This document shows, in pieces, positions 35,279 through 43,518 of a DNA stretch of 64,000 bases. The notes beneath the pieces are model-generated. The model had not been told where the DNA came from. It made no database searches and saw nothing but the letters and a program-made list of their open reading frames with translations. Each line of letters opens with the position of its first letter. Within the stretch, counting starts at the first letter, position 1. Origin of the DNA: Paracoccus marcusii (GTDB lineage Bacteria > Pseudomonadota > Alphaproteobacteria > Rhodobacterales > Rhodobacteraceae); assembly GCF_028621715.1 (NCBI RefSeq), contig NZ_CP117466.1, positions 377,001 to 441,000 of the forward strand, in the 5' to 3' direction. A program made the position numbers and the translations under genes.

Positions 35279-37072
35279 TCATTCGGCCGCCAGGGCCTGA
35301 CGGGGCTGTCCGGGGCGGTGCAGCGGCAGCTCGACCCGGAACACCGCTCCGCCGGTGTTTTCGTTATGGGCGGTCAGGCGACCCCCGAAATCGGCGACGA
35401 TCGTGGACGAGATCGCCAGCCCCAGCCCGGTCCCCTCACCGGGCTTCTTGGTGGTCCAGAAGGGTTCAAACAGCTTTTCCAGGTCCGAGACACCCGGCCC
35501 GTTATCGCGGACGGACACATAGGCGTGAGCCGCGGCCTCGACCGTGATCTCGATCGCGGCGTCGGGGCGGCCCTTGACCGCGTCGACCGCGTTGCGCAGC
35601 AGGTTGATCAGCACCTGTTCCAGCCGGATGCGGTCGGCCATGACCATCACCCGCTCGCGCGGCACGATGCGAATGATGCGGATGGGCCGGGTGCGCAGCT
35701 GGGGCTCCATCATGGTCAGCGCGCTGCTGACCGCGGCGCGCAGATCGACCGGCTCGACCGCCTCGCCGCCCTTGCGGGCATAGGACTTCAGCTGCCGGGT
35801 GATCGCACCCATCCGGTCGATCAGGTCGTCGATGCGCTGAAAGCTGGACAGCGCCTCCTCGGGGCGGCCGCGCTGCAGCAGCAGCCGCGCCCCCGCCAGA
35901 TAGGTCTTCATCGCGGCCAAGGGCTGGTTCAGCTCGTGGCTGACGCCGGCCGACATCTCTCCCAGGGCGGCCAGCTTGGAGGATTGCTGCATGGTCTGCT
36001 CGGCCACGCGCAGCTCCTTCTGCACGCGCTCGCGTTCCGCGATCTCTCGGGTCAGGCGGGCGTTCAGGGCGCGCAGGTCGGCCGACTCGCGCATATAGGC
36101 CTGGCTCTGGATGCGCGCGCGCCGCGACAGCATCCAGAACGCCCCCGCCAGCAGGATGGCGAAACCCATGATCTGCAGCGCCAGGATGGCGTTGACGCGC
36201 TCGCGCACGGACGAATAAGCGGTGAAACTGATCATCCGCCAGCCGCGGAACGGCACCCGCGCCTCGGACTGCATCACCGCGCGGCCCTGGACATAGGCGT
36301 CGGCGGGGCTGGAGGTCCAGTCCGCCGTCACCTGGAACGCCCGCCGGATCGCAGAGGGTGCATCGCGAACCGCCTGCGCCTCGGCGACGGTCAGGCCTCG
36401 CCAGCGCGGCTCGGTCGACAGGATGATCACACCCTCGCTGTCGGTGACGGCCACAGCATCGGAAATGCCCGCCCAGGACCGTTCCAGCCGGGTCAGGTCG
36501 GCGCCGACGACGATCACACCCAGCGTCCGCCCCTCGGACACCACGGCGCGGGAATAGGCGAACTCGTGGGCGCCCGATGCCAGTTCGGACACGGTGAAGA
36601 CCGTGTCGCGCGACCGCAGCGCCTCGACATATTGCGGGGCCGCGACGCTGTTCGTGCCGATCTGATAGCGGTCCGTAGCACCCACGACCCGCCCCGATGC
36701 GTCCAGCAAGCGGATCGAGGCCGCGCCGATCTCCTTCTGCGCGGTCATCAGCCGCGCCGAGGTGGTGGAAAAATCGTTGCCGTTCAGCGCCCCGATCAGC
36801 GCCGGGTCACGTGCTAACAGCAAGGGCACGACCGAATTGCGCTGCAGTTCCGACATCAGGTTGCCCGAATACAGCGCCAGACGCAGTTCGGACCGCACGC
36901 GCGTGTTCTCGGAGAAGCGATCGGTCAGCCATGCGTTGGTGACCCAGATCGTGCCCAGCGCCGCCATGCAGATCAGCGCGATCGTCGCACGCAGCCACCA
37001 AGGGTTGACCGGCTGGCCGACCCTGCCGCGCCTGCGTTCGGCGCTGTCTTCGATATGATCCTCAGTGACCAC
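35279..37072 (-). CDS. DctB-like sensor histidine kinase
   Basis: A 597-residue inner-membrane kinase. Membrane segments at about residues 28-48 and 296-316 enclose a periplasmic double-Cache-like sensor of about 250 residues; a coiled stretch leads to the H-box SAGVSHELNQPLAA with the phospho-accepting His at 379. The N, G1 and G2 boxes (LINLLRNAVDA, VRDNGPGV, GEGTGLGLAIS) are intact. This is the layout of DctB, which senses C4-dicarboxylates. Its partner regulator follows immediately. No dicarboxylate transporter gene is nearby, so the ligand is inferred from layout only. Confidence 0.9.
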   Translation of the reverse strand: MVTEDHIEDSAERRRGRVGQPVNPWWLRATIALICMAALGTIWVTNAWLTDRFSENTRVRSELRLALYSGNLMSELQRNSVVPLLLARDPALIGALNGNDFSTTSARLMTAQKEIGAASIRLLDASGRVVGATDRYQIGTNSVAAPQYVEALRSRDTVFTVSELASGAHEFAYSRAVVSEGRTLGVIVVGADLTRLERSWAGISDAVAVTDSEGVIILSTEPRWRGLTVAEAQAVRDAPSAIRRAFQVTADWTSSPADAYVQGRAVMQSEARVPFRGWRMISFTAYSSVRERVNAILALQIMGFAILLAGAFWMLSRRARIQSQAYMRESADLRALNARLTREIAERERVQKELRVAEQTMQQSSKLAALGEMSAGVSHELNQPLAAMKTYLAGARLLLQRGRPEEALSSFQRIDDLIDRMGAITRQLKSYARKGGEAVEPVDLRAAVSSALTMMEPQLRTRPIRIIRIVPRERVMVMADRIRLEQVLINLLRNAVDAVKGRPDAAIEITVEAAAHAYVSVRDNGPGVSDLEKLFEPFWTTKKPGEGTGLGLAISSTIVADFGGRLTAHNENTGGAVFRVELPLHRPGQPRQALAAE

Positions 37073-37134
37073 GCACGGACCCGTCCCACAAGATCGGCTG
37101 ACGCAATCTATGGCGAAGAACGGTCCGGCTCAAG

Positions 37135-37803
37135 TCAGGCGTGCGTCAGCGCCGTGGCCAGCCCCGTGAACAGCGCCGCCCCGTCGGTGCCGCCCGTGAC
37201 CGGATCGGCGGCGCGTTCGGGATGCGGCATCATGCCCAGGACGCGCCGGTTTTCCGACAGCACGCCCGCGATGTCGCCGACGGACCCGTTGATCGCCGGG
37301 GCATAGGTGAAGGCGATGCGGTCCTGATCGCGCAGCTGCGCCAGGCCTTCGGCGCCGATCTGATAGTTGCCGTCGTGATGGGCCACCGGAATGCTGATCC
37401 GCTGGCCCTTGGCGTAACCGCCGGTGAAGGCGCTGTCCGCGGTGCCCACGGTCAGGACCGACGGCTTGCACAGGAAAGTCAGCCCGGTGTTGCGCATCAG
37501 CGCACCCGGCAGCAGGCCCAGTTCGGTCAGCACCTGAAAGCCGTTGCAGATCCCCAGCACATAGCCGCCCCGCGCCGCATGGGCCCGCAGCGCGTCGGCG
37601 ATGGGGGAATGCGCGGCGATCGCCCCGCAGCGCAGATAGTCGCCATAGGAGAACCCGCCCGGCACGCCGACCAGGTCGATCCCGTCGGGCAGCTGGCTGT
37701 CCTTGTGCCAGACGCGCACCACCTCGGCCCCCGCCTGTTCCAGCGCGACGGCAAGGTCGCGGTCGCAATTCGATCCGGGAAAGGTGACGACAGCGGCTTT
37801 CAT
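37135..37803 (-). CDS. purQ: Phosphoribosylformylglycinamidine synthase subunit PurQ
   Basis: A 222-residue glutamine amidotransferase that supplies ammonia to PurL with the help of PurS in purine synthesis. The nucleophile is Cys86 in YVLGICNGFQ and the His-Glu pair is in MMPHPERAADP. The N-terminus MKAAVVTFPGSNCDRD is typical. An AGGAG site precedes the ATG. Unlike the common purS-purQ arrangement, no purS is found upstream; a repeat-like element and the icd terminator are there instead. Confidence 0.96.
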   Translation of the reverse strand: MKAAVVTFPGSNCDRDLAVALEQAGAEVVRVWHKDSQLPDGIDLVGVPGGFSYGDYLRCGAIAAHSPIADALRAHAARGGYVLGICNGFQVLTELGLLPGALMRNTGLTFLCKPSVLTVGTADSAFTGGYAKGQRISIPVAHHDGNYQIGAEGLAQLRDQDRIAFTYAPAINGSVGDIAGVLSENRRVLGMMPHPERAADPVTGGTDGAALFTGLATALTHA

Positions 37804-37859
37804 CGCGGGACTCCTGCTTGGGACGCCCTGCCCTTAACGCAGGCCGGGTTCCAAAGAAA

Positions 37860-37903
37860 GGGGGGCCAGCCCCCCATCGCCTTGCGGCGATCCCCCCGGG
37901 GGT
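37860..37903. repeat. GC-rich intergenic hairpin element
   Basis: Between the icd terminator and purQ lie GGGGGG/CCCCCC (37860-37875, 4-base loop), ATCGCC/GGCGAT (37876-37891, loop TTGC, which is GCAA on the minus strand) and CCCCCCGGGGGT (37892-37903) leading into TATTTGG. GC hairpins next to a CAAATACCCCCGGG-like motif recur between Rhodobacteraceae genes in my experience. Copy number cannot be judged from one window. On the minus strand the first hairpin is followed by TTTCTTT and could also terminate transcription before purQ. Confidence 0.45.
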
Positions 37904-37946
37904 ATTTGGACAACGGAGAAATGCATCCTGCGCCCTCGGAAAGCAG

Positions 37947-37970
37947 AAGGCCGGGCGATTGCCCGGCCTT
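37947..37970 (-). terminator. Rho-independent terminator of icd
   Basis: AAGGCCGGGC (37947-37956) pairs perfectly with GCCCGGCCTT (37961-37970) around a 4-base loop, 5 bp after the icd stop; on the minus strand it is followed by CTGCTTT. Confidence 0.85.
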
Positions 37971-37975
37971 CGTGA

Positions 37976-39187
37976 TCAGTTCAGCGCCTTGTTCAGGTAC
38001 TGGTCGACCTTTTCCAGATAGCCCATCGTGGTCAGCCATTTCTGGTCGGGACCCACCAGCAGCGCCAGGTCCTTGGTCATGTGGCCGTCCTCGACCGCCT
38101 GGACGGTCACCTTCTCCAGCGTCTGCGCAAAGGTCAGCAGGGCGGCGTTGTCGTCCAGCTTGGCGCGGTGCTTGAGGCCGCCGGTCCAGGCAAAGATCGA
38201 CGCGATCGAGTTGGTCGAGGTCGCGTTGCCCTTCTGGTGTTCGCGATAGTGGCGGGTGACGGTGCCATGGGCGGCCTCGGATTCGACGATCTTGCCGTCC
38301 GGGGTCATCAGGACCGAGGTCATCAGGCCCAAGCTGCCAAAGCCCTGCGCGACGGTGTCCGACTGCACGTCGCCGTCATAGTTCTTGCACGCCCACACAT
38401 AGCCGCCCGACCATTTCATCGCGCTTGCGACCATGTCGTCGATCAGGCGGTGTTCGTAATGGATGCCGGCCTTCTTGAACCGGTCCTGGAACTCGGCCTC
38501 GTAGACCTCCTGGAACAGGTCCTTGAAGCGGCCGTCATAGGCCTTGAGGATCGTGTTCTTGGTCGAGAGATAGACCGGATAGCCGCGCGCCAGGCCATAG
38601 TTCAGCGAGGCACGGGCGAAATCGCGGATCGAATCGTCCAGATTGTACATGGCCATTGCGACCCCGGCGGCGGGGGCGTCATAGACCTCGTGCTCGATCG
38701 TCTCACCGTTCTCGCCGACGAACTTGATGGTCAGCTTGCCCTTGCCCGGGAAGCGGAAATCGGTGGCCTTGTACTGGTCGCCGAAGGCGTGGCGGCCGAC
38801 GATGATCGGCTGCGTCCAGCCCGGCACCAGCCGCGGCACGTTCTTGCAGATGATCGGTTCGCGGAAGATCACGCCGCCCAGGATGTTGCGGATCGTGCCA
38901 TTGGGGCTGCGCCACATCTTCTTCAGGCCGAATTCCTCGACCCGCGCCTCGTCGGGGGTGATGGTCGCGCATTTCACGCCGACCCCGTGGCGCTTGATCG
39001 CCTCGGCCGCGTCGATGGTGATCTGGTCGTTGGTGCGGTCGCGCTCCTCGATGCCCAGATCGTAATATTTCAGGTCGATGTCCAGATAGGGCAGGATCAG
39101 CTTTTGCTTGATGAAGTCCCAGATGATCCGCGTCATCTCGTCCCCGTCCAGCTCGACGACGGGATTGGCAACCTTGATCTTCGACAT
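37976..39187 (-). CDS. icd: NADP-dependent isocitrate dehydrogenase
   Basis: A 403-residue TCA-cycle enzyme converting isocitrate to 2-oxoglutarate with NADPH formation. It begins [23 protein letters not shown], the eukaryote-like (type II) homodimeric Idh found in alphaproteobacteria, with substrate-binding [15 protein letters not shown] and the SPNGTIRN motif, and the metal-binding [19 protein letters not shown] stretch. AAGGGG precedes the ATG. It is flanked by a plausible promoter at 39245-39273 and a strong terminator, so it is a single-gene unit. Confidence 0.97.
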   Translation of the reverse strand: MSKIKVANPVVELDGDEMTRIIWDFIKQKLILPYLDIDLKYYDLGIEERDRTNDQITIDAAEAIKRHGVGVKCATITPDEARVEEFGLKKMWRSPNGTIRNILGGVIFREPIICKNVPRLVPGWTQPIIVGRHAFGDQYKATDFRFPGKGKLTIKFVGENGETIEHEVYDAPAAGVAMAMYNLDDSIRDFARASLNYGLARGYPVYLSTKNTILKAYDGRFKDLFQEVYEAEFQDRFKKAGIHYEHRLIDDMVASAMKWSGGYVWACKNYDGDVQSDTVAQGFGSLGLMTSVLMTPDGKIVESEAAHGTVTRHYREHQKGNATSTNSIASIFAWTGGLKHRAKLDDNAALLTFAQTLEKVTVQAVEDGHMTKDLALLVGPDQKWLTTMGYLEKVDQYLNKALN

Positions 39188-39244
39188 GAACTGCCCCTTG
39201 TGCGGTGGATACGGTCGCGCCGCTTCTAGCCGCAAAAGGGTCCG

Positions 39245-39273
39245 ATTGAAAGACGGTATGCGATGGTATGCAA
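39245..39273 (-). promoter_or_regulatory. Candidate icd promoter with overlapping direct repeat
   Basis: On the minus strand TTGCAT (39273-39268), 17-bp spacer, TTCAAT (39250-39245), giving a leader of about 50 bases. Two direct repeats of GCATACC (plus-strand GGTATGC at 39255-39261 and 39265-39271) with 10-bp period overlap the -35 and spacer, a placement suited to a regulator. Confidence 0.45.
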
Positions 39274-39289
39274 GACGCCCGTCCGGTGA

Positions 39290-40414
39290 TCAGCTGCCTG
39301 CAAAATGGGCGCAAAGGCCGTGGTGCAGCCACTGCCACAGCGGCGCGCAGCCGCGTTCGATCCAAGGGCCCACGCGGCTTTCCACCTGCGCCAGGGTCAC
39401 GTCGTATTCGACCCAGCCCGCGCCGCCCGACCGCAGGTTCTGGACCACAGGCTGGCAGCGGTCCAGCGCCTTGGCAAAAACGGCATCGGGGCTGGCCGCC
39501 GCCTCGAACTCCTGCCACAGGGCCAGCATCTGCTGTCCTTGCGGGTCGGGCAGCAGGCCGAACAGGCGCCGCGCGGCGGCCTCCTCGGCGGCTTGGATCG
39601 CCGCCGATCCATGCGCCTGCCCGCCGGCGGAATGCAGGGGCACATCGCCCACGTCGATCTCGACCAGATCGTGGATCAGCAGCATGCGGATGACGCGGCC
39701 CGGATCGACGCCCGGCCCCGCCAGACCGCCCAGCACCAGCGCGTACAGCGCCAGGTGCCAGCTGTGCTCGGCGCTGTTCTCGCGCCGCGATCCGTCCAGC
39801 AGGCGGTTTGCGCGCAGGACGCCCTTCAGCGCGTCGGCCTCGGCCAGAAAGGCCAGGCGGCGGGACAGATCGCCCTGGGCGACCTCCTGTCCGGACAGCA
39901 GCGCATGCGCGGCCTGCCACCCCTGCGGCCATTCGCGTTCGAACCGCGCCGCGCGCCCGGCCGACAGGTTGTCGCGCACGATCCGGACATGGTCGGGGAT
40001 CGGATCGCGCGCCTGGAGTACCTGAAAGATGGGCTGTGCGTGATCCATGCGCTTGGCAGTCACCGCGGCAGCGTCCGCGCGCCCCTCGAAATCGCGCCAG
40101 AGGGCGGCCAGACGCGCCCCGTCCGGTGCCAGACCGAAGATGCGATCCGCCGCCGCGGCCTCGGCGATGGCCAGGCCTTCCACGTCATGATCCAGGTGGA
40201 TCGGCTGATCGCCCGTGTCGATCTCGACCAGATCGTGGATCAGGATCATCGCGATGGCGCGGTCGCTGGCGCCCATCACCATCGCCCACAGGGCGACGTG
40301 CCAGCTGTGTTCTGCACTGTTCTCGGGGCGCGACAGGTCCATCAGGACGCTGGCGCGGTGGACCGACTTCAGCCGGTCCGCCTCGCACAGAAAGGCGAAC
40401 GCATCGTCCAGCAT
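39290..40414 (-). CDS. Tandem HD-domain protein (duplicated YfbR/HDDC2-like nucleotidase)
   Basis: A 374-residue protein made of two copies of a roughly 185-residue HD-domain phosphohydrolase. Copy 1 has NSAEHSWH (His36) and LIHDLVEIDTGD (His60-Asp61); copy 2 has NSAEHSWH (His217) and LIHDLVEIDVGD (His248-Asp249). Single-copy relatives (YfbR, HDDC2) are about 190 residues and dephosphorylate deoxynucleoside 5'-monophosphates. Metal ligands are kept in both halves, so both may be active and the protein may fold as an internal dimer. It lies 11 bp after the alpha/beta hydrolase gene. Confidence 0.85.
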   Translation of the reverse strand: MLDDAFAFLCEADRLKSVHRASVLMDLSRPENSAEHSWHVALWAMVMGASDRAIAMILIHDLVEIDTGDQPIHLDHDVEGLAIAEAAAADRIFGLAPDGARLAALWRDFEGRADAAAVTAKRMDHAQPIFQVLQARDPIPDHVRIVRDNLSAGRAARFEREWPQGWQAAHALLSGQEVAQGDLSRRLAFLAEADALKGVLRANRLLDGSRRENSAEHSWHLALYALVLGGLAGPGVDPGRVIRMLLIHDLVEIDVGDVPLHSAGGQAHGSAAIQAAEEAAARRLFGLLPDPQGQQMLALWQEFEAAASPDAVFAKALDRCQPVVQNLRSGGAGWVEYDVTLAQVESRVGPWIERGCAPLWQWLHHGLCAHFAGS

Positions 40415-40425
40415 GGCCGCAGCCC

Positions 40426-41088
40426 TCAGCGCGACGTCTCGGTCAGGCGCTTCCTGACGTAACCCTGCACCAGGTCGATCATCGGCTTCATGTGGGTCTC
40501 GTCGTCGCGGAAGAAATGGTCCGCGCCCTCGATCTCCTCATGGGTGACGGTGATGCCCTTCTGCTCGCGCAGCTTGCCCACCAGGGTGGCGGTGTCCTTG
40601 GGCGGGGCGACGCGGTCGGCGGTGCCGTTCACGATCAGGCCCGACGACGGGCACGGCGCCAGGAAGCTGAAATCGTACATGTTCGCGGGCGGCGCCACGC
40701 TGATGAAGCCGGTGATCTCGGGGCGGCGCATCAGCAGCTGCATCCCGATCCACGCACCGAAGCTGAATCCCGCGACCCAGCAATGCTTGGAATTGGGGTT
40801 CATCGCCTGCAGGTAATCCAGCGCCGAGGCGGCATCGGACAGCTCTCCGATGCCCTGGTCGAATTCGCCCTGGCTGCGGCCCACGCCGCGGAAGTTGAAC
40901 CGCATCACCGTGAATCCCATGCGGTGGAACGCATAGTGCAGGTTGTAGACGACGCGGTTGTTCATCGTCCCGCCATATTGCGGGTGCGGATGCAGCACGA
41001 TGGCGATGGGGGCGTCTGGCTTGCCGGGCTGAGGGTGGTAACGGCCTTCGAGACGGCCTTCGGGGCCGGGAAAAATCAGCTCGGGCAT
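40426..41088 (-). CDS. Alpha/beta hydrolase
   Basis: A 220-residue cytoplasmic hydrolase of the COG2945 type. It has an oxyanion-region HPHPQYGGTMNNRVV, the nucleophile elbow GFSFGAW and the C-terminal His in EGADHFFRDD. Substrate unknown. An AAGGA site lies just before the start. It diverges from the iscR-like gene and is followed closely by the tandem HD protein. In related genomes such a hydrolase often accompanies iscR and the suf genes, but no suf genes are present here. Confidence 0.85.
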   Translation of the reverse strand: MPELIFPGPEGRLEGRYHPQPGKPDAPIAIVLHPHPQYGGTMNNRVVYNLHYAFHRMGFTVMRFNFRGVGRSQGEFDQGIGELSDAASALDYLQAMNPNSKHCWVAGFSFGAWIGMQLLMRRPEITGFISVAPPANMYDFSFLAPCPSSGLIVNGTADRVAPPKDTATLVGKLREQKGITVTHEEIEGADHFFRDDETHMKPMIDLVQGYVRKRLTETSR

Positions 41089-41269
41089 GGTTGTCCTTCA
41101 CAGGTCCTGTCGGGTTTCTTGACGCGTGCGCGCATGGCTTCTAGACGGGATATCTGGGCAGCCGGCACAGGTTTGGCAAGAAACATGCTGGGCCGGGCAT
41201 AGCGCGCGACGACGGCGCGCGTCAATGCAAAGGCAGGCCCGGCAGGGACCATCGGGGGGAAGACGCGCC

Positions 41270-41728
41270 ATGAAACTGTCCACCAAGGGACGCTACGCGA
41301 TCATCGCGCTGACCGACCTGGCCATCGCCAAGGGGGGCGACCTGACCTCGCTGGCCGAAATCTCGAAACGCCAGGACATCTCGCTGCCCTATCTGGAACA
41401 GCTGTTCGTGCGCCTGCGCCGGGCGGGGCTGGTGGCATCCGTGCGCGGTCCGGGCGGCGGATACCGCCTGGCCCGCACCCCCGAGACGATCCGCGTGGCC
41501 GAGATCCTGGAGGCCGTGGACGAGACCGTCAGCGCCATGCATATCGGCGCGGGCGCGTCGGGCGGCATTTCCGGGTCGCGGGCACAGACCCTGTCGAACC
41601 GGCTGTGGGAAAGCCTGTCCGCGCATGTCTATGTCTTCCTGCACAATCACACGCTGGCCGACGTGGCGAAGAACCAGCTCCTGCCCTGCCCCGCGCTGCC
41701 CAAGATCCTCAACGTCGTGGACGACTGA
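41270..41728 (+). CDS. iscR: Rrf2-family regulator, IscR-like with a single Cys
   Basis: A 152-residue winged-helix regulator starting MKLSTKGRYAIIALTDLA, with wing motif VRGPGGGYRLAR, as in IscR. IscR of E. coli holds a 2Fe-2S cluster through three Cys within about residues 92-104; that region here (MHIGAGASGGISGSRAQ) has none, and the only Cys is residue 140. Rhodobacter sphaeroides IscR is likewise Cys-poor and still binds a cluster, so a similar one-Cys type is likely. No iscS or suf genes follow; an adhesin gene does. A TTGACG, 17 bp, TAGACG pair at about 41122-41150 is a possible promoter. Confidence 0.85.
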   Translation: MKLSTKGRYAIIALTDLAIAKGGDLTSLAEISKRQDISLPYLEQLFVRLRRAGLVASVRGPGGGYRLARTPETIRVAEILEAVDETVSAMHIGAGASGGISGSRAQTLSNRLWESLSAHVYVFLHNHTLADVAKNQLLPCPALPKILNVVDD

Positions 41729-41835
41729 GGCCGCACGGGAATTAATTCGACAAATCCTGCATCCGGTCGGCGGTTTCCCGCGTCCCCCGGTCAGAGGCCC
41801 GCAAAAGGCCCTGTCCAACGGATGAGGAGAATCCC

Positions 41836-43518
41836 ATGACCCACCTGACCCGTACCCGCGCCATGCTGCTCGGCGGTGCTGCCGCCGTCGCGATGATCGG
41901 CGCCGTCGGCACGGCCGCCGCACAGGAATGCCAGCAGGGCGCAGGCGGCGCCGGATCGCTGGCCTGCGGCCCGACCGCCATCGCCGATGGCCCGCTGTCG
42001 GTCGCAATCGGCGACAACGCCTCTACCGATGCGACCGCCGTGGACGGCGTGGCCATCGGCGGAGAGGCGACCGCCACCGGCCCCTCGACCACCGCGGTCG
42101 GCGGCGAATCGGTCGCGACCGGTCCCGGCGCCAGCGCCATCGGCTGGCAGGCCCAAGCCACCGCGGAACGTGCGCAGGCCATCGGCCACCTGGCCACCGC
42201 CCAAGGCGTCCGGTCCCTGGCCGTGGGCGAGAACGCCGACGCGCAGACCGACCTGTCCACCGCCATCGGCAACGAATCCGTCGCCAACGGCGTTGACGCG
42301 CTGGCCGTGGGCGACACCGCGGCGGCGAACGGCAACTCGACCACCGCGGTCGGCGGCGAATCGGTCGCGACCGGCCCCGGCGCCAGCGCCATCGGCTGGC
42401 AGGCCCAAGCCACCGCCGAACGCGCCCAGGCCTTCGGCCACCTGGCCACCGCACAGGGCGTCCGGTCGATGGCCATCGGCGAGAATGCCGACGCCCAGAC
42501 CGACCTGTCCACCGCCATCGGCAACGAATCCATCGCCAATGGCGTCGATGCGCTGGCCGTGGGCGACACGGCGGCGGCGAACGGCAACTCGACCACCGCC
42601 ATCGGTGGCGAGTCGGTCGCGACCGGGCCGGGCGCCAGCGCCATCGGCTGGCAGTCCATGGCGACCGCAGAACGCGCCCAGGCCATCGGCCACCTGGCCA
42701 CCGCGCAGGGTGTCCGCTCGCTGGCCGTGGGCGAGAATGCCGACGCCCAGTCGGATTTCTCGACCGCGATCGGCAACGAATCCATCGCCAACGGCACGGA
42801 CGCGCTGGCCATTGGCGATACCTCGGTCGCGAACGGAACGTCGACCACCGCGGTCGGCGGTGAATCGGTCGCGAACGGCACCGCCGCCACCGCCTTCGGT
42901 TGGCAGGCGCAGGCCACCGCCGAACGCGCCCATGCCTTCGGCCACCTGGCAGCGGCCAGCGGCGTGCGCTCGACCGCCATCGGCGAGGCCGCGATGGCCA
43001 TGGGATCGGGGTCGATCGCGCTGGGCAACCAGGCGGTCGCTGCGGCCGACAACTCGGTCGCCATCGGTGATGGCGCGACCGCAACCCGCGCGAACGAATT
43101 CGTGCTGGGCAACGGTGCCAACACCTATCGCGCGGCGGGCATCGCGTCGGATGCCAGCACGGCGGCGCAGGGCACCCCCATCGGCGTCGTGACCTCGGAC
43201 GCGCAGGGCAACCTGGCGGTCGACCGGTCGATCGGCGAGAGCATGTCGTCGCTGAACGGCCGCGTGCGCTCTCTGGGCCAGCAGGTCGAGGACAACAAGG
43301 AAGGCATCGCAATGGCGATGGCGCTGAACACACCCTATGTCCCCCAGGACAAGACCTATGCCGTGTCGACCAGCATCGGCAGCTTCGAGGGATCGCAGGC
43401 ACTGGCCGCGTCGATGGGCTACCGCTTCGACGCGAACACCCAGTTCGACGCGGGCATCACCTATGGCTTCGACCGCAACCAGGTCGGCGGCCGCATCGGC
43501 GTGACCTACGCGTGGTAG
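41836..43518 (+). CDS. YadA-like trimeric autotransporter adhesin
   Basis: A 560-residue outer-membrane protein. A signal peptide of about 29 residues ends TAAAQ. From about residue 50 to 430 the chain consists of YadA-head repeats (SxAxGxxAxAxG pattern), including four 84-residue units at 85-168, 169-252, 253-336 and 337-420. A short neck/coiled coil (ESMSSLNGRVRSLGQQVEDN) leads to the anchor domain of about 75 residues that ends in Trp, typical of a 12-strand trimeric barrel. It would display a left-handed beta-roll head on the cell surface for attachment. An AGGAG site precedes the ATG; a GAATTAATTC palindrome sits 88 bp upstream. Confidence 0.92.
   Translation: MTHLTRTRAMLLGGAAAVAMIGAVGTAAAQECQQGAGGAGSLACGPTAIADGPLSVAIGDNASTDATAVDGVAIGGEATATGPSTTAVGGESVATGPGASAIGWQAQATAERAQAIGHLATAQGVRSLAVGENADAQTDLSTAIGNESVANGVDALAVGDTAAANGNSTTAVGGESVATGPGASAIGWQAQATAERAQAFGHLATAQGVRSMAIGENADAQTDLSTAIGNESIANGVDALAVGDTAAANGNSTTAIGGESVATGPGASAIGWQSMATAERAQAIGHLATAQGVRSLAVGENADAQSDFSTAIGNESIANGTDALAIGDTSVANGTSTTAVGGESVANGTAATAFGWQAQATAERAHAFGHLAAASGVRSTAIGEAAMAMGSGSIALGNQAVAAADNSVAIGDGATATRANEFVLGNGANTYRAAGIASDASTAAQGTPIGVVTSDAQGNLAVDRSIGESMSSLNGRVRSLGQQVEDNKEGIAMAMALNTPYVPQDKTYAVSTSIGSFEGSQALAASMGYRFDANTQFDAGITYGFDRNQVGGRIGVTYAW
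42088..43095 (+). repeat. Four tandem 252-bp repeats in the adhesin gene
   Basis: Units start at 42088, 42340, 42592 and 42844, each 252 bp (84 codons). The first three are nearly identical in protein sequence; the fourth has diverged (for example IANGTDALAIGDTSVANGTS before it and AATAFGW within). Exact period and in-frame length allow change in unit number by recombination without breaking the gene. Confidence 0.92.

Noticed and set aside
42088..43095. Repeats that might suggest a CRISPR array or tandem satellite
   Set aside because: Units are 252 bp, in frame, contiguous without spacers, and encode YadA-head repeats.
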